Assembly (NCBI GenBank): GCA_000380225.1
Contig: KB904821.1
Location: 4,584,938 to 4,648,937, forward strand
DNA from: a filamentous cyanobacterium ESFC-1
GTDB lineage: Bacteria; Cyanobacteriota; Cyanobacteriia; Cyanobacteriales; Spirulinaceae
DNA length: 64,000 nucleotides
Direction: 5' to 3'
The position numbers and the translations under genes were made by a program. Shown piece after piece: positions 18,702-27,142 of this stretch (positions within the stretch are counted from its first letter, which is position 1; each line of letters opens with the position of its first letter). The notes under the pieces are model-generated. The model was not told where the DNA came from. It ran no database searches and saw only the letters and a list, made by a program, of their open reading frames with translations.

Positions 18702-20663
18702 ATGAGTCAACTGTTAGGCGATCGCTATCAAGCCGTCAAAATCCTCAAAACTTATGGGTTTGGCAAGACCTATCTCGCCGCAGATATGCAATTGCCCGAT
18801 CGCCCTAAATGTATTATCAAACAACTGCAATATCCCGATACCAGTCCTAAAAGCCGCAAACTTCTCCAAATCCTGTTAGAGAAAAAAGCCGAAGCCTTGA
18901 CCAGTATTGCCCCTCATCCCCAGATTCCTGAATTGCTGGATTATTTTCAAGGTCGCCAGCACTTTTACCTCGTCGAAGAATTTATCCCTGGGACTTCCTT
19001 AGAAACAGAAATTGGCGGCGATCGCCCTTTTTCCCAAGCTAACACGATCCAATTCCTGCAAGAAAGTTTAACTGCCCTCAGCGTCATTCACAACGCGGGC
19101 TTAATTCACCTCAACCTCAAACCCAGTAACCTGATTCGTCACGGGACGACTGGAAAGCTGATTTTAACCGGATTGGGCATATTTCACGATATCTGCGATC
19201 GCGCTTGGCGTTCCCATACCCAAACCGCACCGGGGGAACTCAACGGTACTGCTGTCTATATGTCCCCCGAACAACAAGACCATCAACCCCAATTTAGCAG
19301 CGACCTCTACACCCTAGGGATTATTGCCATTCAAGCGGCTACAGGTTACAGTCGCGCCGAACTCTCGACTTATGCGGGGGCTGCCAAAACCTCCTCCCCG
19401 GAGGAAGCTTGGCACTACGGCATCTCCCTCGATCCTCGCTTGATACAACTGCTCAATCGCCTGATCCACCCGTCTAGTCAGCAACGCTACCAACTGACGA
19501 AGGATGCCTTGGCTGATTTACAAGCCCTTCAGCACAATACCGCCGTTAATGCTGTATCTAATAATACACAAAAACCCCCAAATCCGCCGCCACCGCAACC
19601 CCCCGAACCTGCAACTTCTTCTTTACCCCCGACTACCCCTACCCCTAGAAATCCGCAAAAATGGCGTTGGGGCATAGGGGCGGTGATTTTAGGCAGCGCG
19701 ATCGTCGTCTTGATGGGAATCCAACTACCGCAACGGTTAGCCAGCCTGTATTTCAACCATCAAGGACAAAATGCCGCCGAGGGCGATCGCCCCGAAGTCG
19801 CCCTCAGTGCTTACAATCGCGCCCTCCAACTTCATCCTCAAAATACCACCGTTTTGTATCAAAGGGGAATGCTGTACGACCGCCTCGGCAACACCACCGC
19901 CGCCCTCGAAGACTTTACCGGAGCCATTCAGAATAGTGCCACCCCCATTGAAGCTTATTATCAACGGGGGAATTTACGCTTGCAACTCGGCGACCACCAA
20001 GGCGCGATCGCCGACTATAGTAAAGCCCTCGAACTCAACCCCAACTACACCGAAGCCTATGTCAATCGTGGCAACGCCCAAGCCTCCCTCGGTAACGAGC
20101 GTCAAGCCACCCAAGACTATACCAAAGCCATCGAACAAGATGATAATTTCGCCGCCGCTTATCTCAATCGCTGCTTATCTCGTTCTAACCTCGGCGATCA
20201 CTTCGGAGCCGTTGAAGATTGCACCAATGCCATTAATTTGCGTCCGACTCATCCTTATGCTTATCAAAACCGCGGCCTCGCTCGTCGTCGCGTCGGTGAC
20301 TTTCAAGGGGCAATTATGGACTACAACACCGCCATCGAACTCAATCCCGAAGATGCCGACCCTTACTACAATCGCGGTTTAGCCCGTTATGACCTGGGCG
20401 ATACCGGGGGCGCAATTGACGACTTTAGCATTGCCATCGAACTCAATCAAGATCATGTATTAGCTTACTACGATCGCGCCCGTTTATGGCTCGAACAAGG
20501 CGATCGCGATCGCGCCATCACCGACTTTCAAATTGCCGCCACTCGCTGCCTCGAACTCAGTCGCCTCGGCTGTTACGAAGATGCTCAATACCAACTCAAC
20601 GAATTAGGCGTAACCTTATCCGAACTCTCAGAAGCCAACTCCGGTACAAAAAGGGGCGATTGA
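18702..20663 (+). CDS. Serine/threonine kinase-like protein with TPR repeats, probable pseudokinase
   Basis: 653 residues from ATG 18702 (MSQLLGDRYQAVKIL). Residues 8-270 have the protein kinase fold: glycine loop TYGFGKTYLA (17-26), a Lys in KCIIKQL (K40) and YMSPEQ (186-191). The catalytic loop reads HLNLKPSN (136-143), so the catalytic Asp is Asn, and the DFG position reads GLG (157-159). Both residues needed for phosphotransfer are missing, so it is probably inactive as a kinase. A proline-rich linker and one membrane helix (about 321-343) follow, then at least seven TPR units (YYNRGLARYDLGD type) to the end. It may act as a membrane-bound scaffold downstream of the MCP-like protein. An in-frame GTG lies at 18690. 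Confidence 0.85.
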   Translation: MSQLLGDRYQAVKILKTYGFGKTYLAADMQLPDRPKCIIKQLQYPDTSPKSRKLLQILLEKKAEALTSIAPHPQIPELLDYFQGRQHFYLVEEFIPGTSLETEIGGDRPFSQANTIQFLQESLTALSVIHNAGLIHLNLKPSNLIRHGTTGKLILTGLGIFHDICDRAWRSHTQTAPGELNGTAVYMSPEQQDHQPQFSSDLYTLGIIAIQAATGYSRAELSTYAGAAKTSSPEEAWHYGISLDPRLIQLLNRLIHPSSQQRYQLTKDALADLQALQHNTAVNAVSNNTQKPPNPPPPQPPEPATSSLPPTTPTPRNPQKWRWGIGAVILGSAIVVLMGIQLPQRLASLYFNHQGQNAAEGDRPEVALSAYNRALQLHPQNTTVLYQRGMLYDRLGNTTAALEDFTGAIQNSATPIEAYYQRGNLRLQLGDHQGAIADYSKALELNPNYTEAYVNRGNAQASLGNERQATQDYTKAIEQDDNFAAAYLNRCLSRSNLGDHFGAVEDCTNAINLRPTHPYAYQNRGLARRRVGDFQGAIMDYNTAIELNPEDADPYYNRGLARYDLGDTGGAIDDFSIAIELNQDHVLAYYDRARLWLEQGDRDRAITDFQIAATRCLELSRLGCYEDAQYQLNELGVTLSELSEANSGTKRGD

Positions 20664-20863
20664 GGGGCATCTGAAATCGCCAAAATCTCCCGACGACCAC
20701 TACCGCGCCCACAACGGCGACAGCGCCCATAGCGATTGTAATAGCTACTGGCCACAATGGTTTCAGAGGTGGGCGTTTGTTCGACAACCCGAACTTGAGG
20801 GGACATTTCCGGGCTTAATAGCACCACATTCAGCCCCATTAACAGCGTCGAAATCATAACCAA
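20585..20863 (-). CDS. Possible small exported protein, weak call
   Basis: 92 codons, overlapping the kinase-like gene end by 79 bases on the opposite strand. The N-terminus MVMISTLLMGLNVVLLSPEM could be a signal peptide. The middle YYNRYGRCRRCGRGSGR is arginine and cysteine rich. I do not recognise the product. It may instead be chance coding opposite a TPR gene; only the non-overlapping part (20664-20863) argues for it. Confidence 0.3.
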   Translation of the reverse strand: MVMISTLLMGLNVVLLSPEMSPQVRVVEQTPTSETIVASSYYNRYGRCRRCGRGSGRREILAISDAPQSPLFVPELASESSDKVTPNSLSWY

Positions 20864-20927
20864 TCTACCTTTTCTCGCAACTACTCCCCTTTACGTCGCG
20901 ATCGCCCGCCCATCGGGATTGGTTACT

Positions 20928-21270
20928 TGGTTGTTGGTTGTTGGTTGTTGGTTGTTGGTTGTTGGTTGTTGGTTGTTGGTTATTGGTTATTGGTTGTTGG
21001 TTGTTGGTTGTTGGTTGTTGGTTGTTGGTTATTGGTTATTGGTTGTTGGTTGTTGGTTGTTGGTTGTTGGTTGTTGGTTGTTGGTTGTTGGTTGTTGGTT
21101 GTTGGTTGTTGGTTGTTGGTTGTTGGTTGTTGGTTGTTGGTTGTTGGTTGTTGGTTATTGGTTATTGGTTGTTGGTTGTTGGTTGTTGGTTGTTGGTTGT
21201 TGGTTATTGGTTATTGGTTATTGGTTATTGGTTGTTGGTTGTTGGTTGTTGGTTATTGGTTGTTGGTTAT
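20928..21270. repeat. TTGTTGG/TTATTGG heptamer array, 49 units
   Basis: 343 bases of strict 7-base periodicity. Units are TTGTTGG except for a minority of TTATTGG units, which often occur in adjacent pairs. Because 7 is not a multiple of 3, all frames read through as a repeated LLVVGCW-type peptide; this is not a gene. It belongs to the heptameric tandem repeats known in cyanobacteria and lies upstream of rpsB. Confidence 0.97.
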
Positions 21271-21593
21271 TCGCCCAAATCCGTCAATTGGTTATTTCCT
21301 CCCACTCTCCCCCCTCTTCCCACTCCTCCCCCTCTCCCCCCTCTTCCCCCTCTTCCTACTGCCTACTTCCTACTGCCCACTGCCCAAAAACCTGCCCACT
21401 GCCCAAAAACCTGCCCACTGCCTAAGACCTACTGCCCAAAACCCTGATGACTGATAACTGATAACTGATGACTGATAAAGTGTTATCCTAGAAAAGTTGT
21501 ATTAACAAACCGCACATTCAGGCATTCGGGTGTTTCTCAAATTGTAGAAATCCAGACCTGGATGGAGGCTAAACCCGATTAGGAGAAAAAAAT
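21271..21593. other. Repeat island 2 tail and rpsB leader
   Basis: After the heptamer array come an AATTGGTTATTTCC block, pyrimidine repeats (21300-21356), CTACTGC/CCCACTG heptamers (to about 21440) and ACTGATA/ACTGATG heptamers (21446-21477). The rpsB leader occupies 21480-21593 and includes the ribosome-binding sequence AGGAG at 21581-21585, 8 bases before the ATG. No gene is seen. Confidence 0.75.
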
Positions 21594-22400
21594 ATGCCAG
21601 TTGTTTCCCTAGCAAACTTGCTAGAGTCTGGGGTTCACTTTGGTCACCAGACCCGCCGTTGGAATCCTAAAATGGATCCCTACATCTATACCTCCCGCAA
21701 TGGGGTTCACATCATTGACTTGGTGCAAACCGCCCAGTACATGGAGGAAGCTTACGACTATATGCGGACGGCTGCCGAACAAGGCAAGCGCTTTTTGTTT
21801 ATCGGCACCAAGCGTCAAGCCGCCGGGATTATCGCCCAAGAAGCCGCCCGTTGTGGCGCATACTACATCAACCAACGCTGGTTGGGGGGGATGCTGACCA
21901 ACTGGGAAACCATTAAAACCCGTGTCGAGCGCCTCAAAGAACTCGAACAACTCGAAGCCAACGGTAGCATTGACCGCCGCCCTAAAAAAGAAGCTTCCGT
22001 GTTGCGTCGGGAACTCGGTAAGCTGGAAAAATACTTAGGCGGGATTAAAGGAATGCGTCGTCCGCCGGATATCGCGATTATTGTGGATTTGCGTCGAGAA
22101 TACAACGCCATTCTCGAATGTCAAAAGCTCGGTATTCCCATTGTGTCGTTGCTTGATACCAACTGCGACCCGGATGTGGTAGATATTCCCATTCCGGCCA
22201 ATGATGACGCGATTCGCTCGATTAAACTGGTCATTGGTAAACTTGCCGATGCGATCTATGAAGGTCGTCACGGTCAAGGAGATATGGAAGAAATCGAAGA
22301 CTACAACGAATTTGAAGAAGCTATCGAGGAAGAAGACTTCGACGGTGAAGAAGAAGATGTTGATAGCCAGGAAAGCGAAGGTGAAGGCGACAACGCCTAA
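21594..22400 (+). CDS. rpsB: 30S ribosomal protein S2
   Basis: 268 residues. Characteristic S2 sequence throughout: [53 protein letters not shown] and [16 protein letters not shown], then [16 protein letters not shown] and [20 protein letters not shown]. It binds the 30S subunit at the junction of head and body. The C-terminus carries an extra acidic tail of about 35 residues rich in Glu and Asp, longer than in most bacteria. It is followed after 36 bases by tsf, the conserved rpsB-tsf operon. A strong AGGAG precedes the ATG. Confidence 0.98.
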   Translation: MPVVSLANLLESGVHFGHQTRRWNPKMDPYIYTSRNGVHIIDLVQTAQYMEEAYDYMRTAAEQGKRFLFIGTKRQAAGIIAQEAARCGAYYINQRWLGGMLTNWETIKTRVERLKELEQLEANGSIDRRPKKEASVLRRELGKLEKYLGGIKGMRRPPDIAIIVDLRREYNAILECQKLGIPIVSLLDTNCDPDVVDIPIPANDDAIRSIKLVIGKLADAIYEGRHGQGDMEEIEDYNEFEEAIEEEDFDGEEEDVDSQESEGEGDNA

Positions 22401-22436
22401 AATAGTCAGCAGATAACCCAAAGTTAAATTTGAGTC

Positions 22437-23108
22437 ATGGCAAAGGACAAGACAGCAAGCGTTTCGGCCCAAGATGTAAAAGCACTGCGCGAAAAAACAG
22501 GCGCAGGGATGATGGATTGTAAGAAAGCGTTGACTGAAAACAACGGCGATATGGAAAAAGCCGTTGAATGGTTGCGCCAAAAAGGAATCGCCTCCGCCGA
22601 GAAAAAAGCGGGTCGGGTGGCCGCAGAAGGTTTAGTAGACAGCTACATTCATACGGGTGGCCGTGTGGGTGTGTTGGTGGAAGTCAACTGCGAAACCGAC
22701 TTTGTAGCCCGTCGGGATGAGTTTAAAAGCTTGGTGCGCGATATCGCCATGCAAATTGCAGCTTGTCCGAATGTGGAGTATGTGACCACAGATGATGTCC
22801 CTAAATCTTTTGTGGAAAAAGAAAAAGGGATTGAAATGGGTCGCGAAGACTTGGGCAATAAGCCGGACAACATTAAAGAAAAAATTATTCAAGGTCGCAT
22901 TGACAAGCGCTTGAAAGAAATTTCTTTAATGGATCAGCCCTACATCAAAGACCAAAGTATTGATGTGAATGAGTTGATTAAAAATGCGGTGGCTCAATTG
23001 GGCGAAAATATCAAAGTGCGCCGTTTCAGTCGCTTTACTTTAGGTGAAGGGATTGAAAAAGAAGAAAGCAACTTCGCTGATGAAGTAGCAGCACAAATGC
23101 AGAAGTAA
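22437..23108 (+). CDS. tsf: Elongation factor Ts
   Basis: 223 residues, the short form found in cyanobacteria and chloroplasts. It exchanges GDP for GTP on EF-Tu. The N-terminal UBA-like segment [19 protein letters not shown] is diagnostic, and [19 protein letters not shown] belongs to the core that contacts EF-Tu. The C-terminal subdomain ([16 protein letters not shown]) is present. It is the second gene of the rpsB operon and is followed by a clear terminator. Confidence 0.98.
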   Translation: MAKDKTASVSAQDVKALREKTGAGMMDCKKALTENNGDMEKAVEWLRQKGIASAEKKAGRVAAEGLVDSYIHTGGRVGVLVEVNCETDFVARRDEFKSLVRDIAMQIAACPNVEYVTTDDVPKSFVEKEKGIEMGREDLGNKPDNIKEKIIQGRIDKRLKEISLMDQPYIKDQSIDVNELIKNAVAQLGENIKVRRFSRFTLGEGIEKEESNFADEVAAQMQK

Positions 23109-23125
23109 TGCTGCGTTAAGAAAGG

Positions 23126-23169
23126 CTGGCTAGGGACAGGATTTTGGGTCTCAGGGCCAGTTTTTCTTC
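23126..23169 (+). terminator. Rho-independent terminator after tsf
   Basis: Outer stem CTGGC (23126-23130) with GCCAG (23156-23160), extended by GGGAC/GTCTC with a G-U pair, then TTTTTCTT at 23161-23168. It lies 18 bases past the tsf stop and closes the rpsB-tsf operon. Confidence 0.75.
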
Positions 23170-23195
23170 TAGAAGACAAGCTTTTTACAACGGTT

Positions 23196-24158
23196 ATGGT
23201 TAGGTCGGTTCAAAAAATTGAGCAAGAATTAGAGGCGATCGCGACTCAGGTTAGCGATTTTGGTCAAGCGTTACGCCAAGCTTATCGTCAATATTTGACC
23301 CTTTTGGGTGAATCGGCAAAAAAGCAGTTGGTTTTGGCGAGTTATCAAATTTGTACGCAATCTTACCCCGATGCTTTTTTAGAGTTGTCTTTGAGTCAAC
23401 GGCAATCTCTCCAACAAGGGTTGCGACAAGTGGGCGATCGCACTTGCCAAGAATTACCGCAACTCCTCGACAACCCTTTGCCGCCTCCTGAATCGCCCAA
23501 ACCGCCTTCTTCCGAAGCGGCCAGCGATGACCCCACTCCCCCGGTTTTAGAAATTACTGCCGAAGCCCTAGAAGCGATCGCCGCCGCTTCTGAGGCCAAT
23601 ACCGCAGAACTCCCACCAGAAGCCTTAGAAGCCCTAACCAATGCGGCTCAATCGGCTTCTAAGGATATAGAGCAAACGCCCCCCGAAGAACTCCCTCAGC
23701 TTGATTTTGAGGCGCGATCGCCAGAGGTTTTGATCGGTGGGCTGAAGTTTCTCGAACAGCACATCGACCTGAAACTGCAAACTTTATCGATTGATGCTAA
23801 TGAATTGCTGCATCAATCGGGCATCTTACCCCAAGCTTTACCGGCCAAGTTGCTAGAAATGGCCATGCAAGCGGAGGATGCGGTTCCCAGTGGCAGTCAT
23901 GGGGCCAATTTACTCAATTTAATCGTCGAAGCCGAACCCGAAAACAGCGACAAAGAGAACACGGTGATACACGTTGCGGCGATTCGCTTGCGTTTATCCG
24001 AACTGGAGTTTAGCGATCCGATGTTAAACGCCGAACGCAACAAAATTCGCCAACTGCTTCAACAAGTGCAGAAACTCTACAAAAAGAACCAAAAACGCCA
24101 GCGAGAATGGGCGATCGCCCAAGCAGAAGCGGCGTGGCGATCGAGTTGGTTTGAATGA
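23196..24158 (+). CDS. Conserved cyanobacterial protein of unknown function
   Basis: 320 residues, soluble, acidic. The N-terminal helical segment (VQKIEQELEAIATQVSDFGQ to about residue 90) is followed by a low-complexity Pro/Glu/Ala linker (95-170) and a second helical region, LKFLEQHIDLKLQTLSIDAN, with HQSGILP. The last 60 residues are a basic coiled coil (NKIRQLLQQVQKLYKKNQKR). I do not recognise a domain with a known function. It follows the tsf terminator by 27 bases, so it probably has its own promoter within the terminator region or depends on read-through. Confidence 0.7.
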   Translation: MVRSVQKIEQELEAIATQVSDFGQALRQAYRQYLTLLGESAKKQLVLASYQICTQSYPDAFLELSLSQRQSLQQGLRQVGDRTCQELPQLLDNPLPPPESPKPPSSEAASDDPTPPVLEITAEALEAIAAASEANTAELPPEALEALTNAAQSASKDIEQTPPEELPQLDFEARSPEVLIGGLKFLEQHIDLKLQTLSIDANELLHQSGILPQALPAKLLEMAMQAEDAVPSGSHGANLLNLIVEAEPENSDKENTVIHVAAIRLRLSELEFSDPMLNAERNKIRQLLQQVQKLYKKNQKRQREWAIAQAEAAWRSSWFE

Positions 24159-24217
24159 TCCCAAAGCAAAAATCGGTAAATTGGTAAATAACATTAATGT
24201 ACGATTGACATTTACCT

Positions 24218-25561
24218 ATGACTGCCACGCGATCGCCCAACTGGGAGATAATTCAACAAGAGTTAAGTCCTCTTGACTGTATTACGGATTCTGGTCAAAT
24301 TACCAAATTATCTCTCGATTATTATCATTTTAGTCCAATTTTACAAGCACAACTCGCAGAGAAACGGGGTGACGTGGCGATTCGTCCCACCACCCCCGAG
24401 GAAGTGCTACAAATTGCGCGAACCTGCGTCAAACATCGTCTACCTTTAACGGTGCGAGGGGCAGGAACGGGGAATTATGGCCAGTGTATTCCCCTCGAAG
24501 GGGGCATTATTCTCGATACCACGCGTCTGAATGGCATTCGCTGGCTTCAAGATGGCGTGGCTTGTGTTGAACCGGGCGTTAAAATGGCGGCGTTTGACAA
24601 AGAAGCCCGTCCCCAGGGATGGGAGTTGCGGATGTATCCTTCAACCTATCGCACCGCTACCATCGGCGGTTTTATTAGTGGGGGAAGTGGCGGTATTGGT
24701 TCGATTACCTACGGACAACTGCGCGATCGCGGCAATGTTTTAGCGGCTAAAGTGGTTACCCTCGAAGACGAACCCCGCATTCTCGAATTGAGAGGGGATG
24801 AGGTTCACCAAGTCACTCATGCCTATGGCACAAACGGCATTATTATCGAACTAGAAATCGCTTTAGCCCCGGTGCTGCCTTGGTCTGAGCAGATTATTGT
24901 TTTTGACGACTTTCTCACGGCGGCTCGTTTTGGTCAAGCCCTCAGCGATGCCGATGGGATTTGGAAAAAGTTAGTCAGCGTTCATGCGGCTCCGATTCCC
25001 TCTTATTTTACGGCACTCAAATCTTACTTGCCTGAAGGAAAATCCTGCGCTTTGGTGATGGTGTCTCAAGGAAGTGAGCAGGCGTTGTCAGATTTAGTGG
25101 GGGAGTATAACGGGGAGATTACCTACAATAAATCCAGCCAAGAGGGACAAAAAGGTCTCATTTTAGCTGAATATACCTGGAATCACACCACTCTGCACGC
25201 TCGCGCTGTGGATGCCAATTTGACCTATTTACAGACGTTCTACTTTACCCTCGAAAAAGTTGAGCAGATGTATCATCATTTTGGTGATGAGGTGATGATC
25301 CATTTGGAGTTTTTACGAGCGGGGGGTCAAGGGATTCCGGCAGGATTGCAGTTGGTGAGGTTTTCTAATGAAGACCGTTTACAGGAAATCATCGCTTACC
25401 ACGAAGCCGAGGGAGCCGTTATTGCCAATCCTCATACTTATATCCTTGAAGATGGGGGACGCAAAACTATTGATGTGGCCCAACTCAATTTTAAAAAGGC
25501 TGTCGATCCTCATGGCTTGATGAATCCGGGCAAAATGCGAGCTTGGTGGGAGCAGTCTTAG
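24218..25561 (+). CDS. FAD-binding oxidoreductase of the glycolate oxidase GlcD type
   Basis: 447 residues. The FAD-binding PCMH domain is evident: AIRPTTPEEVLQIARTCVKH, LPLTVRGAGTGNYGQ (the pyrophosphate loop) and RTATIGGFISGGSGGIGSI. The C-terminal cap ends HGLMNPGKM, the usual ending of this family. Members oxidise 2-hydroxy acids or alditols with FAD; the substrate here is not determined by sequence. It stands alone: no GlcE or GlcF subunits are adjacent. The start ATG at 24218 precedes a HIP1 site in the seventh codon region. Confidence 0.85.
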   Translation: MTATRSPNWEIIQQELSPLDCITDSGQITKLSLDYYHFSPILQAQLAEKRGDVAIRPTTPEEVLQIARTCVKHRLPLTVRGAGTGNYGQCIPLEGGIILDTTRLNGIRWLQDGVACVEPGVKMAAFDKEARPQGWELRMYPSTYRTATIGGFISGGSGGIGSITYGQLRDRGNVLAAKVVTLEDEPRILELRGDEVHQVTHAYGTNGIIIELEIALAPVLPWSEQIIVFDDFLTAARFGQALSDADGIWKKLVSVHAAPIPSYFTALKSYLPEGKSCALVMVSQGSEQALSDLVGEYNGEITYNKSSQEGQKGLILAEYTWNHTTLHARAVDANLTYLQTFYFTLEKVEQMYHHFGDEVMIHLEFLRAGGQGIPAGLQLVRFSNEDRLQEIIAYHEAEGAVIANPHTYILEDGGRKTIDVAQLNFKKAVDPHGLMNPGKMRAWWEQS

Positions 25562-26360
25562 TTCGCTTTTTTGGCTTTTTCTGGGGCTTGGGGCTGCACC
25601 CGGAGTCAAGGTGTAATTTTCAGCAAGCCAGAATAACCCTCAAAGCCGCATTTTGTCGTCATTGGCGCTCACATCATTACCACTTAATCACCAACTTGAA
25701 GATGAAAGCACAGTTTTTTTCTTCCCCCTCCTTCCCCTCTCAATCGGTAAGACTGAGCGCCAAGTCTAGCACCTTGACTTGGGGCTGGTGTTGTCGTCAA
25801 ATTATCTTGGGGAATACCAGTCCCATTTTGCGATCTTGGGTAAATGTTTGATGTTTCCTATTAACTATTAACTTGGATCAGAGTTGTTTAAAGTTTTTTA
25901 CATAGCACAACTAAGCAGGAAATACGGATTTAGTAATATTTATTTAAGATTTCCCGTGAAGATTCAGACTCAATCTCCCGATTCAGTTTGTTTGAGCCAC
26001 AACTTGCCCCAAAAGCACCATTTAAAAATCATAATCCAACGATTTATACACCTTAACAATTAAGTTTAAATCCTGCGATCGCCTGACCCTCGATAGTCTG
26101 AATGTAAACCCTAGAAAGCCCGGCTAACCTGGAATTTGAGCCGTAGCGATCGCCCTTGAGTATGAAGGCAATTTTTGACAATGAGAAGCCAGAGTTTGAT
26201 TTTACTATTGCACCATAGGATTTCTGTGCTAAACTACTAAATAAGCATTCAGATTATCGGGCCTTAAAAGTTTGTCTATGTTTTTCAGCAAGCACATTTC
26301 CGAGTCTCAATCGCTTACCCTTCATTAGTATTTTGATTTCACTGGAGTCCGGAAACAATC
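25562..26360. other. Long non-coding spacer upstream of rbp
   Basis: About 800 bases. I see no convincing gene on either strand; the open frame across 25543-25851 has an atypical composition and no recognisable product. A pyrimidine-rich stretch is at 25718-25742. The part next to rbp probably holds its promoter and an untranslated leader of about 120 bases. Confidence 0.5.
26208..26235 (+). promoter_or_regulatory. Candidate sigma-70 promoter for rbp
   Basis: TTGCAC (26208-26213), a 16-base gap and TAAACT (26230-26235), 125 bases before the rbp ATG. Only a weak match, chosen because the leader length suits cold-regulated rbp genes. Confidence 0.3.
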
Positions 26361-26651
26361 ATGTCAGTTTATGTGGGCAACCTCAACTACAGCGTTACCC
26401 AAGCTCAACTTAACGAAGTATTCGCTGAGTACGGCAATGTTAAGCGAGTTTACCTTCCTACCGACCGCGAAACAGGTCGTCCGCGCGGTTTTGGTTTTGT
26501 AGAAATGGAGCAGGAAGCCGAAGAAGAAGCAGCGATTGCTGAACTCGATGGTGCAGAGTGGATGGGTCGTACCCTAAAAGTCAATAAAGCTCGCGAGCGT
26601 ACCAACAACGGCAATTCGCGCAATCGCGGTCGGGAGCAAACTGCTTACTAA
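26361..26651 (+). CDS. rbp: RNA-binding protein with one RRM domain
   Basis: 96 residues. One RRM fills residues 1-80: RNP2 is VYVGNL (3-8) and RNP1 is RGFGFVEM (about 47-54), with acidic helices between. A short Arg/Gly/Asn tail follows (RNRGREQTAY). This is the small cyanobacterial Rbp type, which binds RNA and is often cold-induced. The gene sits 182 bases upstream of rpsU on the same strand, the well-known rbp-rpsU arrangement in cyanobacteria, which supports the call. Confidence 0.95.
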   Translation: MSVYVGNLNYSVTQAQLNEVFAEYGNVKRVYLPTDRETGRPRGFGFVEMEQEAEEEAAIAELDGAEWMGRTLKVNKARERTNNGNSRNRGREQTAY

Positions 26652-26833
26652 ATTCTAATTAAACTCGATCGGTCTTTTGTTGAAAAAGTTTTTCACCTCA
26701 AGACTGGATCGCAGCGTCAATGTCGGTTAATCTGGATTAGCTCGTTGCTTATTGCTACGATCGAGCTAGTCCCTAAACCGATATTAGGCGCTGATTTAAC
26801 TTGTCAATAATATTTAAGGAGGAATGATATCGA

Positions 26834-27013
26834 ATGACCCAAGTGATTGTTGGAGAAAACGAAAACATTGAATCTGCACTACGTCGCTTTCGTCGTCAAG
26901 TGTCTAAAGCAGGCATTTTTGCGGACATGAAGCGTTTACGCCACTTTGAAACCCCCATTGAGAAGAAAAAGCGTAAAGCCATTGCTAGACGACGTAAGAA
27001 GCGTTCCCGTTAA
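26834..27013 (+). CDS. rpsU: 30S ribosomal protein S21
   Basis: 59 residues ([19 protein letters not shown], ending ARRRKKRSR), a normal length for S21. The [11 protein letters not shown] segment and basic tail are typical. It helps the 30S subunit during initiation. A strong AAGGAGG at 26817-26823 lies 10 bases before the ATG; a closer ATG at 26824 is out of frame. Located after rbp and possibly co-transcribed with it. A long hairpin follows at 27064-27139. Confidence 0.95.
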   Translation: MTQVIVGENENIESALRRFRRQVSKAGIFADMKRLRHFETPIEKKKRKAIARRRKKRSR

Positions 27014-27063
27014 TCCCAACAACCCACCCCCAGGTTTAAAAATTAAATTAAAAATGTAACGGG

Positions 27064-27139
27064 AGTTGGCTGTTGCTTCAACACTGGAGTTGGAAAATAC
27101 TCCTCTTATTCAAGTGTTAAGCGGTATATACAGCCAACT
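27064..27139. repeat. Long bulged hairpin between rpsU and the SMC gene
   Basis: Outer arms AGTTGGCTGT (27064-27073) and ACAGCCAACT (27130-27139) are perfect inverted copies. Inside, AACACT (27080-27085) pairs with AGTGTT (27113-27118), and GGAGT (27086-27090) with ACTCC (27099-27103). The three stems nest. It lies between convergent genes, so it may end or protect either transcript. No T-run follows. Confidence 0.7.
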
Positions 27140-27142
27140 TAT

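Noticed and set aside
20919-21454. Three long overlapping plus-strand reading frames of LLVVGCW repeats
   Set aside because: They are a heptamer repeat open in all frames; the composition and the non-coding pyrimidine tail show these are not genes.
25543-25851. 102-codon frame after the FAD oxidase
   Set aside because: It starts inside the upstream gene, includes a pyrimidine run and encodes no recognisable domain.
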